Origin: an uncultured Bacteroidota bacterium
GTDB taxonomy: Bacteria; Bacteroidota; Bacteroidia; Flavobacteriales; Flavobacteriaceae
Length of the DNA stretch: 64,000 nucleotides
NCBI GenBank assembly: GCA_902608795.1
Contig: CACLPI010000003.1
Span: 1 to 64,000, forward strand
Direction of reading: 5' to 3'
Position numbers and translations under genes: made by a program. The notes under the pieces are model-generated. The model made no database searches and had not been told where the DNA came from. It saw only the letters and a program-made list of their open reading frames with translations. Of the stretch, positions 40,857 to 51,339 are shown in pieces. The stretch's first letter is position 1. Every line of letters begins with the position of its first letter.

Positions 40857-41553
40857 TTAATCCATTTAAATATTCAACAATATTTGGACTGTCTCCGTGT
40901 ATACAAAAAGTATCAGCTTGTAGATTAATTTTTTTGCCAGAAACAGAAAGCAAAAAACCATTTTTTGTTAAATTTTCAATTCTGTCAAACATTAGCTTTG
41001 ATGATTTAATTATTGCATTTTCATTATCCCTAGAAACCAAAGAATTATCATCATTATAGTTTCTATCTAAAAAAACCTCTTTTTTTGTTTTTACATTATT
41101 TTCTAAAGCTAACTTTTCAATCAAACTTCCTGATGGAACATACAAGTAAACCCCATCATAATTCTGGGTTATAACTTCTATTAAAAGCATTGCTAAATCA
41201 TAATTTTTTGCGCTTAAATTATAAAGTGCGCCATGAGGTTTGATATGATCTAAATTAATTTGAAAATCATTTAAAATTTGCTTCAAGGAATTAATTTGTG
41301 AGATTAAAGATTTTGTTAAATCCTTATTTGAAATACTAATTGGTATTCTTCCAAAACCATCTTTATCTGGGTAAGATGGGTGAGCTCCAATTTTTACATT
41401 ACTTTCAACTGCAATTTGAATAGCTTCACTCATAGAGTTAGCATCTCCGGTGTGCCCACCACAAGCAATACTGCAAGATGATAAAAATGGCATTATTAGC
41501 TTTTCAATATTAGCTCCCTCACCCAAATCGGCATTTAATTTGACATTTATCAT
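40831..41553 (-). CDS. pxpA: 5-oxoprolinase subunit A (LamB/YcsF family)
   Basis: LNADLGEGANIEKLIMPFLSSCSIACGGHTGDANSM, GAHPSYPDKDGFGR, HIKPHGALYN, FCIHGDSPN. Confidence 0.94.
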   Translation of the reverse strand: MINVKLNADLGEGANIEKLIMPFLSSCSIACGGHTGDANSMSEAIQIAVESNVKIGAHPSYPDKDGFGRIPISISNKDLTKSLISQINSLKQILNDFQINLDHIKPHGALYNLSAKNYDLAMLLIEVITQNYDGVYLYVPSGSLIEKLALENNVKTKKEVFLDRNYNDDNSLVSRDNENAIIKSSKLMFDRIENLTKNGFLLSVSGKKINLQADTFCIHGDSPNIVEYLNGLNDLCDGKI

Positions 41554-42779
41554 TATATAAAAACTTTAGCAATACTTCTGTAACAAAGTAATAGACAAAA
41601 TGCAATCGCAATTAATCCTAGTATGTTTTGAAAAGTATTATTCATTTTGTTTTTAAGTAATCTTGTATTATTGGCTAAAAACAATAAAAAGACAACAATT
41701 AATGGAAGAAGTATTCCATTGGTAACCTGTGCAAACTTGATAATTTCAATTGGACTGATTCCAATTGATGAAAAAATTACTCCAATTAGAAGAACAATAA
41801 CCGAAATTATCTTAAATAAATTAGATTTACGATTTGTCGAAAAACCAAAACAACCACAGACTACATATGCAGCTGCAATAGGGGCAGTAATCGAACTAGT
41901 CAAACCAGCTGACAGTAATCCTATAGCAATAACATATTTTGAAAAATTACCATATAGGGGTTGAAGGTTGTTAGCTAAATCAACAGCATTCAAAATATCT
42001 GTGTTATTTAAGCCTGCAGCTGTTAGGAGAATACACAATGAAATCAATCCTCCTATCGAAATTGATACAATTGTATCAAAATTTGCAAATTTCAAATCCC
42101 TGCTGCTTTTCCACTTGTTATTTACCAAAGCAACATGAAGAAAAATATTATATGGCACAACCGTCGTTCCGATTAACCCAGCAATGGTTAAAATACTATC
42201 GGGAGGAAAACTGAAAAAATTTGAAGATGAGAATAATAAGTTAAAATCAATGCCAACAATAAAAACAGTAAAAACAAAAGAAAAACTCATAATTAAAACA
42301 AGAATTATAAGTATTTTTTCTAGAACTTTATTATTACCAAAAATAATTAAAGGAAGCGCTAATAGTCCTGAAAGGATGCTAAATATATTAATCTGATTAA
42401 ATTGAAAACCACCTCCAAAAAGAAGCTCAAAACCCATAACAGCACCACTAATATTTCCTGCCTCATACGCGCTGTTTCCTATAAAAATTGCTGAAATAAT
42501 CAGCAAAATAGATATGTATTTTAATAAACCATTCTGAAACTGATCTTTAATTAAATTGGATAAAGTGTTTTTGGTTGTTAAACCAATTCTAATAGCCGTC
42601 AATTGAATAAACATAGTGAGAATTATAGACACTATCAATGCCCAGATTAATCCGTACTTGAACTGGGCCCCAGCTATTGAACACATAGTTATGGTTCCAG
42701 GTCCGATAAATGCTGCTGCCACTACAGATCCTGGACCTATATGTTTTAATCGATGAATAATATTACTTAAGATATTCAA
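41553..42779 (-). CDS. NRAMP-family transporter homologue lacking canonical metal-binding motifs
   Basis: GPGSVVAAAFIGPGTITMCSIAGAQFKYGL (TM1) and IGTTVVPYNIFLHVALVNNKWK (TM6) align to NRAMP but DPGN and MPHN are not conserved; about 11 TM segments. Confidence 0.85.
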   Translation of the reverse strand: MNILSNIIHRLKHIGPGSVVAAAFIGPGTITMCSIAGAQFKYGLIWALIVSIILTMFIQLTAIRIGLTTKNTLSNLIKDQFQNGLLKYISILLIISAIFIGNSAYEAGNISGAVMGFELLFGGGFQFNQINIFSILSGLLALPLIIFGNNKVLEKILIILVLIMSFSFVFTVFIVGIDFNLLFSSSNFFSFPPDSILTIAGLIGTTVVPYNIFLHVALVNNKWKSSRDLKFANFDTIVSISIGGLISLCILLTAAGLNNTDILNAVDLANNLQPLYGNFSKYVIAIGLLSAGLTSSITAPIAAAYVVCGCFGFSTNRKSNLFKIISVIVLLIGVIFSSIGISPIEIIKFAQVTNGILLPLIVVFLLFLANNTRLLKNKMNNTFQNILGLIAIAFCLLLCYRSIAKVFI

Positions 42780-44076
42780 TGTTCAATAATTTAATAGAAT
42801 CTTTTTTGACACTAAATCTTTTATCAAGCCTCAAACCTACAACCCAAATGATTTTATTATCTCCGTTAACAAGAATTAGTTTGGATGATCTATCTAATTC
42901 ATTTACACCATTATCTTTTAAAAACTTACCTACTTTTTTTGTCCCTTTCATTCCAAATGGACTGAAAGAATCCCCATGATTAAAATATCTTAATTTTAAA
43001 GGAAGTTTCAGTCTTCCCTTGTCAACTGTTATAATATCGAAATTATCTTTTTCGACTTCCTTAACATCCTTGAAAGACAAGCAAGCACCATTTTCTAATG
43101 GTAGTTTTGTGTCTAAATTATTAATCGTACAAGAAAAGTTTTTGATTAATTTAATTTCCCTTAAAATCAATTTTGACTTCTCCTTAAATAACACATGGGA
43201 TTTACTATATATTTTTTTTCCAGATTCTCCATCTAACAAATCTATAATTTTACTCCAATCAACAAATCCATAATCCCTTAAAAAATAATATAAAAACGCC
43301 TCCTTGTTAACCTCATCCAAACTTTTTATGTTTAAACTAATTTCTTCTTGTTCATTTTTCAATAAATCAGCTTTTATTTGATTAATTCTTTCATAAATTA
43401 AGGAATTGGACATCTTTAAATATTTGATGGTTTTCTTAAAATTTTTTAAAAAATTGCCTTCCAAATCTTCGAGCTCATTGATGATACTATTTCTTACTTT
43501 ATTTCTTAAATAAGAATTTAATTTATTTGAAGAATCTTCCCTCCATCTTAAATTTTTATCCTTGGCATAATCAATAATTTCTTTCTTTTCAAAATCAATC
43601 AATGGTCTTTTAATTTTACCGTTTACCACCGGAACCCCTGTCAAACCATCTAAACCAGAGCCACGGCTTATATTAATTATAAAACTCTCTAAAGAATCAT
43701 TTAAGTGGTGAGCTGTTAATATGTGATTAATTTTAAGTTCATTTGAGATTTTATCAAAAAATTGATACCTAAGATCTCTGGCAATCATTTGGATTGAATT
43801 ATTTGAATTTTCTTTAATTTTTTTTGTGTCGAATGATTTTGAATAAAATTTAATAGAATTTTCTTCACAAAGCCTCATTACAAATTCTTCATCTTTGTCA
43901 CTTTCAACCCCTCTTAATTTAAAATTACAATGGGCAACAATAATATTTTTGTTCACCGATAGCATCAAATGAAACAAAACAACACTATCAACTCCTCCAG
44001 AGCAACAAATAATACATCTTTCCTTTAATAAATAAGGAAAGTTATCTTTTAGATAAGATTCAAACTTAGATTGCAT
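42763..44076 (-). CDS. tilS: tRNA(Ile)-lysidine synthase
   Basis: CIICCSGGVDSVVLFHLM PP-loop, HCNFKLRGVESDKDE, HHLNDSLESFIINISRGSGLDGLTG. Confidence 0.95.
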   Translation of the reverse strand: MQSKFESYLKDNFPYLLKERCIICCSGGVDSVVLFHLMLSVNKNIIVAHCNFKLRGVESDKDEEFVMRLCEENSIKFYSKSFDTKKIKENSNNSIQMIARDLRYQFFDKISNELKINHILTAHHLNDSLESFIINISRGSGLDGLTGVPVVNGKIKRPLIDFEKKEIIDYAKDKNLRWREDSSNKLNSYLRNKVRNSIINELEDLEGNFLKNFKKTIKYLKMSNSLIYERINQIKADLLKNEQEEISLNIKSLDEVNKEAFLYYFLRDYGFVDWSKIIDLLDGESGKKIYSKSHVLFKEKSKLILREIKLIKNFSCTINNLDTKLPLENGACLSFKDVKEVEKDNFDIITVDKGRLKLPLKLRYFNHGDSFSPFGMKGTKKVGKFLKDNGVNELDRSSKLILVNGDNKIIWVVGLRLDKRFSVKKDSIKLLNIEYLK

Positions 44077-44122
44077 TTTATTTGTTTAAAACAAATATAT
44101 AGAAATGTATGTATTATAATGG

Positions 44123-45526
44123 CTATATATGAATTGCCCTATTTTCAGTTGCGGCTAAAGCAGCTTCTTTTATTGCCTCAGAAAAAGTTGGATGAGCATG
44201 GGATATTCTAGCTATATCCTCTGCTGAAGCTCTATACTCCATAGCAACGACTGCCTCAGAAATTAAATCGGCACATCTGGCTCCAATCATATGAATTCCC
44301 AAAATTTCATCTGATTCAGCATCAGCTAATATTTTAACAAACCCATCTAAATCAGAACTAGCCCTACTTCTTCCAAGAGCTCTCATTGGGAATTGTCCCA
44401 CTTTATAGTTTTTATTACTATTTTTCAAATCATCTTCTGTTTGACCAACAGAAGCAACCTCAGGCCAAGTATATACTACACCTGGAATTAAATTATAATT
44501 TATATGAGGTTTTTGTCCTTTTATGTATTCTGCAACATAAACACCTTCCTCCTCAGCTTTATGCGCAAGCATAGCACCTTTGACCACATCTCCTATAGCA
44601 AATATATTGTCAACACTAGTCTTTAAATTATTATCAACTTCTACCCTTCCATATTTATCAGTTGAAACTCCTATGGCTTCAAGATTAAGACCTTTAGTAT
44701 ATGCACTTCTTCCTATGGAAATTAAACAATAGTCACCTTCAAAGGTTTCACTTTCTCCCTTCTTATTTTCAGCAACTATAAAAACTGAATCTCCTTTTCG
44801 TTCTATGGATGAAACTTTATGAGATGTGTTAACTTTAACCCCACTTTTCTTAAATACTTTAGTTAACTCTTTTGATAAACTCGAATCCATATTAGGAATT
44901 ATTCTATCCTGATATTCAAGTACGGTTACCTTTGCGCCAAGCCTACTGTATACTTGACCTAATTCAAGACCAATAACTCCACCACCAACCACAATTAAGT
45001 GTTTGGGTACCTCTGAAAGTTTTAAAGCCTCTGTTGATGAAATAATTCTTTCACCATCAAAATCAGCAAAAGGTAATTTCGTAGGCTTACTACCTGTAGC
45101 AATAATTATATTATTTCCTTTTATTGTTTGAGTTTTACCGTCAGTGTTAATTTCAATTGTACTTTCATCTTTAAATGAACCTAAACCATGATAAACTCTT
45201 ACATCATTTTTATTCATTAAATATTCCAAACCTTTAGTAGTTTGCTCTACAACAGATGATTTTCTTGACATCATCTTACCCAAATCAAGTTTAATTTTAC
45301 CTTCAACTGAAATACCATGGTCCTCAAAATTATGAAGAGCATTTTCATAATGATGCGATGAGTCCAGCAACGATTTACTCGGGATACAGCCAACATTTAA
45401 ACAAGTGCCACCCATTGTTGAATATTTTTCAATAAGTGCCGTTTTCATTCCCAGCTGCGCTGCGCGGATAGCTGAAACATAACCCCCAGGACCGGAACCA
45501 ATTACTATAACATCATATGTACTCAT
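44123..45526 (-). CDS. lpdA: dihydrolipoyl dehydrogenase
   Basis: VIGSGPGGYVSAIRAAQLG, GGTCLNVGCIPSKSLL, HAHPTFSEAIKEAALAA. Confidence 0.95.
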   Translation of the reverse strand: MSTYDVIVIGSGPGGYVSAIRAAQLGMKTALIEKYSTMGGTCLNVGCIPSKSLLDSSHHYENALHNFEDHGISVEGKIKLDLGKMMSRKSSVVEQTTKGLEYLMNKNDVRVYHGLGSFKDESTIEINTDGKTQTIKGNNIIIATGSKPTKLPFADFDGERIISSTEALKLSEVPKHLIVVGGGVIGLELGQVYSRLGAKVTVLEYQDRIIPNMDSSLSKELTKVFKKSGVKVNTSHKVSSIERKGDSVFIVAENKKGESETFEGDYCLISIGRSAYTKGLNLEAIGVSTDKYGRVEVDNNLKTSVDNIFAIGDVVKGAMLAHKAEEEGVYVAEYIKGQKPHINYNLIPGVVYTWPEVASVGQTEDDLKNSNKNYKVGQFPMRALGRSRASSDLDGFVKILADAESDEILGIHMIGARCADLISEAVVAMEYRASAEDIARISHAHPTFSEAIKEAALAATENRAIHI

Positions 45527-45645
45527 ACCACTCGAATTTAGGTTTCAAAAATACAAATATTTAAATGTTAAAATAATTTTTAAAGTATTAAAATTGATTT
45601 TGGTAAATTAGTAATAAATACAAACTTAAATCACCAATTATTTTA

Positions 45646-46845
45646 ATGAAATCAAAGCCAGCAAATAAAATACAAGACTTACAATTTTTTGGAGAATTTG
45701 GAGGTGTAAATCCATCTATTTCCGATTCCTCTACCTATACATTTCTTTCTGCAAATTCCATGAGTGAAACATTTGAAGGAAATATGGAAGGTTGTTATTT
45801 ATATTCTCGCAATTCCTCACCAAGTAATCTCTATCTAGAGGAAGCTTGCGCAGCGATGGAGGGGACTGAAGCGGCTAATGTATTTTCCTCAGGAATGGGT
45901 GCGATCACATCATGTATTTTACAATTGTGTAAGTCTGGAGATCATATAATTTCAAGTAGAACAGTTTATGGTGGTACTTATGCATTTCTAAAAAATTTCA
46001 CACCACAACTTGGGATTGAAACTGATTTTGTTGACATAACCTCATTAAATGATATTAAAAAATTAATAAAGCCTAGTACAAAAATTATTTATTGTGAAGT
46101 ATCTTCAAATCCATTGCTAGAGATAGCCGATATAGAATCAATTTCTGAAATCGCAAAAAAAAATAATTTAAAATTAATTGTAGATAATACATTTACTCCT
46201 CTTTCAGTATCCCCAGCAAAAAACGGAGCTGATATTGTTATTCATAGCCTTACAAAGTTTATTAATGGAACAAGTGATACTATTGCCGGTGTCGTGTGTA
46301 GTGATAAAGATTTTATACATTCTTTAAGAGATGTAAATGATGGGGCTTTCATGTTAATGGGAGCGACTATGGATAGTCTAAGGGCTGCTTCAGTACTGAA
46401 AAATATGAGAACACTACATATTAGAATAAAAAAACACAGTGAAAATGCAATGTATCTAGCTAAATCCTTTGAAAAAGACGGAATTAAAGCTGTATACCCA
46501 GGCCTTGAATCTCATCCATCACATAAAGTTTTTTCAAAAATGATGAATCAAGAATATGGATATGGAGGTATGTTAACAATTGATGTAGGCACTTTAGAAA
46601 TTGCTAACAAGTTGATGGAAAAAATGCAAGATAAAAATCTTGGATATCTTGCCGTGAGTTTAGGTTTCTACAAAACATTATTTTGTACACCGGGGTCATC
46701 TACTTCATCTGAAATTTCAGAAGAAGAGCAAGAAAAAATGGGGCTAAGCGAAGGTTTGATAAGATTTTCAGTTGGATTAGATCAGGACATTTCAAGAACG
46801 TACAATGGAATCAAAGAATGTCTTAATGAATTTAATCTAATTTAA
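45646..46845 (+). CDS. Cys/Met-metabolism PLP-dependent enzyme (methionine gamma-lyase / cystathionine gamma-lyase-like)
   Basis: SRNSSPSNLYLEEACAAMEGTEAANVFSSGMGAI, VDNTFTPLSVSPAKNGADIVIHSLTKFINGTSDTIAG (PLP Lys). Confidence 0.88.
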   Translation: MKSKPANKIQDLQFFGEFGGVNPSISDSSTYTFLSANSMSETFEGNMEGCYLYSRNSSPSNLYLEEACAAMEGTEAANVFSSGMGAITSCILQLCKSGDHIISSRTVYGGTYAFLKNFTPQLGIETDFVDITSLNDIKKLIKPSTKIIYCEVSSNPLLEIADIESISEIAKKNNLKLIVDNTFTPLSVSPAKNGADIVIHSLTKFINGTSDTIAGVVCSDKDFIHSLRDVNDGAFMLMGATMDSLRAASVLKNMRTLHIRIKKHSENAMYLAKSFEKDGIKAVYPGLESHPSHKVFSKMMNQEYGYGGMLTIDVGTLEIANKLMEKMQDKNLGYLAVSLGFYKTLFCTPGSSTSSEISEEEQEKMGLSEGLIRFSVGLDQDISRTYNGIKECLNEFNLI

Positions 46846-48285
46846 ATGGAAATAGGACGTTCTGAAATTAGCCTAAGAAAATCAATAATTCCAATTGTCT
46901 TACTAATCTTATTATTATTCTACAATATTATTTTTTTTGAAAATAATGATTGGTTAGGAAACTATACATACCACTATATATTAGTCTTTACATCCATAGT
47001 AGCAATTGGCATAGGACTATCAGAAAAAATCAAAATTAGCCTTGTAATAAAAAAGATATTTTCAAGCATAAAGAGCATTGGTACTCCGATAATTATACTT
47101 TTGCTTGTTGGCGCTCTTGCAGGATCATGGAAAGTAAGCGGTATAATTCCTGCAATGGTTTATTATGGCTTAAATCTTGTTGATCCTGCTGTATTTCTTC
47201 CATTAACATTAGTTGTTTCTACACTAGTATCATTAACAACAGGAAGCTCTTACACAACTTCAGCTACTGTCGGTATTGCATTAGTTGCTGTTGGTGTAGC
47301 TTTTAACATTCCATCTGGCATGACTGCTGGTGCAGTTATTTCGGGTGCTTACTTTGGTGATAAAATGTCTCCTTTAAGTGATACTACTAACCTAGCACCA
47401 GCTATGGCTGGTACAGATCTTTATTCGCATATTAAATACATGACATACACTACTTTTCCAACCTATGCTATTACTTTGGTGGTGTTTATAATTTTAAGTT
47501 TTAATATGGAAATTGGAAGTGCTGGAGAAATGAGTGATATAAGAAGTCTTTCTGAAACAATTCTAGTAGATTTTCATATTTCCCCCTTACTTTTTTTAAT
47601 TCCAGCAATCGTGATAATTTTAGCTTTCTTAAAAGTAAGACCAGTTATTGCATTAAGTTTCGGAATATTAGGTGCAATAATATTTTCAATAATATTCCAA
47701 AATAATATATTAGAAAGCATTGATTCGTCTAGATCAACATCTATTTTGCTATCAATTTTTACAGATACTAGTATTCCAACTGAAAATGAGAGAATAATAA
47801 GGCTATATGACTCTGGAGGAATGAAAGGTATGTTATGGACAATATACCTTACAATCAGCGCAATGATATTTGGCGGTTCTATGGATGGAATTGGAGCACT
47901 AAAAAAAATAACAAGTTATTTACTTAATAATGCTAAAAGCATATTTGGACTTTTTGCAAGTACGGCGGCAAGTTGTCTTGGAATAAATATAGTTGCATCA
48001 GATCAATATCTTGCAATTGTTATCCCAGGTAAAATGTTTAAGGATGCCTATGAAGAAAAAAATCTATCAGCAGTAAATTTGAGTAGAACCCTAGAGGATA
48101 CAGGTACGGTCACATCTGCACTAATTCCGTGGAATACTTGTGGGGCATACCACCATGGGGTACTTGGGGTCTCTGTTGCGGATTATTTTATTTACGCAAT
48201 ATTTAATTGGCTAAGCCCTATAACTACATTGATTTATGCATCCCTTATGATAAAAATTAAGATGATTTCAAATCATAAATTTTAA
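46846..48285 (+). CDS. NhaC-family Na+/H+ antiporter-like carrier
   Basis: Multipass; VSTLVSLTTGSSYTTSATVGIALVAVG, GAYFGDKMSPLSDTTNLAPAMAGTDLYSHIKYM, ALIPWNTCGAYHHGVLGV. Starts immediately after the upstream stop (TAAATG). Confidence 0.9.
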   Translation: MEIGRSEISLRKSIIPIVLLILLLFYNIIFFENNDWLGNYTYHYILVFTSIVAIGIGLSEKIKISLVIKKIFSSIKSIGTPIIILLLVGALAGSWKVSGIIPAMVYYGLNLVDPAVFLPLTLVVSTLVSLTTGSSYTTSATVGIALVAVGVAFNIPSGMTAGAVISGAYFGDKMSPLSDTTNLAPAMAGTDLYSHIKYMTYTTFPTYAITLVVFIILSFNMEIGSAGEMSDIRSLSETILVDFHISPLLFLIPAIVIILAFLKVRPVIALSFGILGAIIFSIIFQNNILESIDSSRSTSILLSIFTDTSIPTENERIIRLYDSGGMKGMLWTIYLTISAMIFGGSMDGIGALKKITSYLLNNAKSIFGLFASTAASCLGINIVASDQYLAIVIPGKMFKDAYEEKNLSAVNLSRTLEDTGTVTSALIPWNTCGAYHHGVLGVSVADYFIYAIFNWLSPITTLIYASLMIKIKMISNHKF

Positions 48286-48348
48286 TTAAAAAATTCATTC
48301 TTGCAGAAATGATTATTAAATTGCAAACTATTATCCAACTAGCTATTA

Positions 48349-50673
48349 ATGAAGCATATTTTTTCGTTTTCAAAAAATAAAGAAAAGAAAGAGCTTTCCG
48401 GAGCAAAAAGGCTGTTCATTGGAAGCTCATTAATTATACTTTCACTGTTTCTTATAATTTCATTTATTTCTTATTTTTTCACTGGAGATATAGATCAAAG
48501 TAGTTTAAACAATTTCATTGATAATACAATTTCAACTTCAAACTCTCTAGGCAAAATAGGTGCAACTTTAAGTGATTTTTTTATTTACAGGGGTTTTGGT
48601 TTGGGCTCAATCATTTTTCCATTTCTTATTTTTATTAGTGCATTACATATTTTACTTGATTTTAAGAAAAGAAAGCTTTCCAATAACTGGCTTTGGGGTT
48701 TTTATTTGGTTTTTTTAGTTTCTATATTTTTTGGATTAGTAGATTATGGTAATATATATTCTGGAATTATAGGTTATGAAATAGTAAGCTTCCTTAATAT
48801 ATACATAAGTCAAATTGGAGTAACATTTCTTCTCATTTTCATGATACTTATCTATGTTACATTTAGATTAAAAGTTGGAACAAATGATGTTGTCAAAGTA
48901 GTAAATTTTCTAAAAAGCTTAAGTTTTAAAAAATCAGAAAAAATTAAGTCTGCAGAAGAGATTAAAAAAGAAATTTCAAACGACAATCAAATTGATGAAG
49001 AAATCATTAAGGAAGAAATCGAAGAAAAATTAGAAGAGTCTACTATAATTGAAAAACCTGTTAATGATATAAAAGAGAAAATAATTAATGATGTTGGTAT
49101 TGAAGTCGAGGAGATTTTTGAAGAAAAATCAGAGTCTGATAATTTAGCTGATAAATTAGTAGATAATTTTGGAAGATTTGACCCAAAACTTGAACTAAGT
49201 AAGTTTCAATTTCCCAAGTTAAGCCTTTTAAAACAATATGATTCAGAAAAAATCACAATTGATAAGGATGAGCTTGAGGAAAATAAAAATAGAATTGTAG
49301 AGACTCTCGGAAATTATAATATTTCTATTTCTAATATTAAAGCAACCATAGGCCCCACTGTTACTTTGTATGAGATTATTCCCGATGCCGGTGTTAGAAT
49401 TTCAAAAATAAAAAACCTTGAGGATGATATTGCCTTATCTCTTGCCGCTTTAGGAATAAGAATTATTGCTCCTATCCCAGGAAGGGGAACTATTGGTATT
49501 GAAGTACCAAACAAAAGACCAACTGTTGTTTCTATGCATTCTGTAATTTCCGCTGAGAAATTTCAGAAGTCTGAAATGGAACTTCCAGTCGCGATCGGTA
49601 AAACTATCAGTAATGAAACTCTTGTATTTGACCTTGCAAGGATGCCTCACCTACTTATGGCTGGTGCTACGGGACAAGGTAAATCTGTTGGGTTAAATGC
49701 GGTTTTGACTTCACTTTTATATAAAAAACACCCAGCTGAGGTAAAATTTGTTTTAGTTGACCCTAAAAAAGTGGAATTAACATTGTACAATAAAATTGAA
49801 AGACACTATCTGGCAAAACTTCCAGACTCAGAAGAAGCCATAATTACTGATAACAAAAAAGTAATTAATACACTCAACTCTTTGTGTATTGAAATGGATA
49901 ACAGGTATGAATTATTAAAAAATGCTGCATGTAGGAATATTGTTGAATACAATAAAAAGTTCAAAGACAGAAAATTAAATCCAAATGATGGTCATCAGTT
50001 TTTACCATATATAGTGCTTGTAGTAGATGAATTTGCTGATTTGATAATGACTACAGGAAAGGAAGTTGAAACGCCAATTGCAAGATTAGCACAATTGGCT
50101 AGAGCTATAGGTATTCATTTAATAATTGCAACTCAAAGACCATCTGTTAATGTAATCACAGGCGTTATCAAAGCAAATTTCCCTGCAAGAATAGCATTTA
50201 GAGTTACATCTAAAATTGATTCTAGAACCATTCTTGATGGATCTGGAGCAGATCAATTGATTGGAAGAGGTGATATGCTATTTACACAAGGTAACGAACT
50301 AATAAGAATACAATGTGCATTTGTTGATACACCAGAAATCGAGTTATTAACAGATTTTATCGGTTCACAAAAAGCCTATACTACTGCCCACAAATTACCA
50401 GAGTATATTGGTGAGGAAGGTGGCACAAATCTTGATATCGACATAGAAGATAGAGATAAGTTGTTCAGAGAAGCTGCTGAGGTTCTGGTTACTGCACAAC
50501 AAGGCTCTGCCTCATTACTACAAAGGAAACTCAAATTAGGCTATAATAGAGCTGGAAGATTAATAGATCAGTTGGAAGCTGCGGGAATAGTTGGGCCTTT
50601 TGAGGGAAGCAAAGCCAGACAAGTATTAATTCCAGATTTGCAATCTCTTGATAGACATTTAGAAAACGAATAA
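48349..50673 (+). CDS. ftsK: DNA translocase FtsK
   Basis: N-terminal TM segments, MPHLLMAGATGQGKSVGLNAVLTSLLY Walker A, IVLVVDEFADLIMTTGKEVE, C-terminal gamma domain QQGSASLLQRKLKLGYNRAGRLIDQLE. Confidence 0.97.
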   Translation: MKHIFSFSKNKEKKELSGAKRLFIGSSLIILSLFLIISFISYFFTGDIDQSSLNNFIDNTISTSNSLGKIGATLSDFFIYRGFGLGSIIFPFLIFISALHILLDFKKRKLSNNWLWGFYLVFLVSIFFGLVDYGNIYSGIIGYEIVSFLNIYISQIGVTFLLIFMILIYVTFRLKVGTNDVVKVVNFLKSLSFKKSEKIKSAEEIKKEISNDNQIDEEIIKEEIEEKLEESTIIEKPVNDIKEKIINDVGIEVEEIFEEKSESDNLADKLVDNFGRFDPKLELSKFQFPKLSLLKQYDSEKITIDKDELEENKNRIVETLGNYNISISNIKATIGPTVTLYEIIPDAGVRISKIKNLEDDIALSLAALGIRIIAPIPGRGTIGIEVPNKRPTVVSMHSVISAEKFQKSEMELPVAIGKTISNETLVFDLARMPHLLMAGATGQGKSVGLNAVLTSLLYKKHPAEVKFVLVDPKKVELTLYNKIERHYLAKLPDSEEAIITDNKKVINTLNSLCIEMDNRYELLKNAACRNIVEYNKKFKDRKLNPNDGHQFLPYIVLVVDEFADLIMTTGKEVETPIARLAQLARAIGIHLIIATQRPSVNVITGVIKANFPARIAFRVTSKIDSRTILDGSGADQLIGRGDMLFTQGNELIRIQCAFVDTPEIELLTDFIGSQKAYTTAHKLPEYIGEEGGTNLDIDIEDRDKLFREAAEVLVTAQQGSASLLQRKLKLGYNRAGRLIDQLEAAGIVGPFEGSKARQVLIPDLQSLDRHLENE

Positions 50674-50684
50674 ACTATATATTT

Positions 50685-51335
50685 ATGAAAAAGTTACTTT
50701 TATTAATTTTTGGATTTTGCACTTTAGGGTATTCTCAGGACAATTTAGATGCCGAGTTATTACTCAATAAAGTTTCAGAAAACATTAAGAGTTATGAAAA
50801 TATCTACATAAACTATGCCTACACTTTGCAGAATATGGAAGAGGATATAAGCCAAACAAATAATGGAAGCTTTGTTACTGAAAATGACAATTGGAGGTTT
50901 GAAATGCTAGGTGTAACTAGAATTTTTGATGGAGACAAACTATATTCAATTAGCCCTGATGATGAAGAAGTTACAATTTCTAGCCAAGATCCTGAGGATG
51001 AAACAACAATAACCCCTAATAAAATGCTTTATTTTTATGAGGACGGATACTATTTTGAAATGTATGAGTCTAGATTAATCGGAAATGGACAGTTTAGAAA
51101 AAAAATTCAATATGTAAAACTAATTCCTCAGGACTCGGAGGCTGAAATTAAGTATATTTTACTCGGTGTTGACACCGAATTTAATCAGATTTACGAGGTA
51201 ATTGAAACCGGTAAAAACGAAACTGTGACTACTATTTCTATTGTTGATTTTGAATTCAATTTACCACTTGACGCAAACTTATTCGTTTTTGACAAGGAGA
51301 AGTATAAAGACTATTACATGAATATTTTAGATTAA
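50685..51335 (+). CDS. LolA-like outer-membrane lipoprotein carrier protein
   Basis: Signal peptide; ENIYINYAYTLQNMEEDISQTNNGSFVTENDNWRFEMLGVTRIFDGDKLYSISPDDEEVTI, DANLFVFDKEKYKDYYMNILD. Confidence 0.82.
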   Translation: MKKLLLLIFGFCTLGYSQDNLDAELLLNKVSENIKSYENIYINYAYTLQNMEEDISQTNNGSFVTENDNWRFEMLGVTRIFDGDKLYSISPDDEEVTISSQDPEDETTITPNKMLYFYEDGYYFEMYESRLIGNGQFRKKIQYVKLIPQDSEAEIKYILLGVDTEFNQIYEVIETGKNETVTTISIVDFEFNLPLDANLFVFDKEKYKDYYMNILD

Positions 51336-51339
51336 ATTT

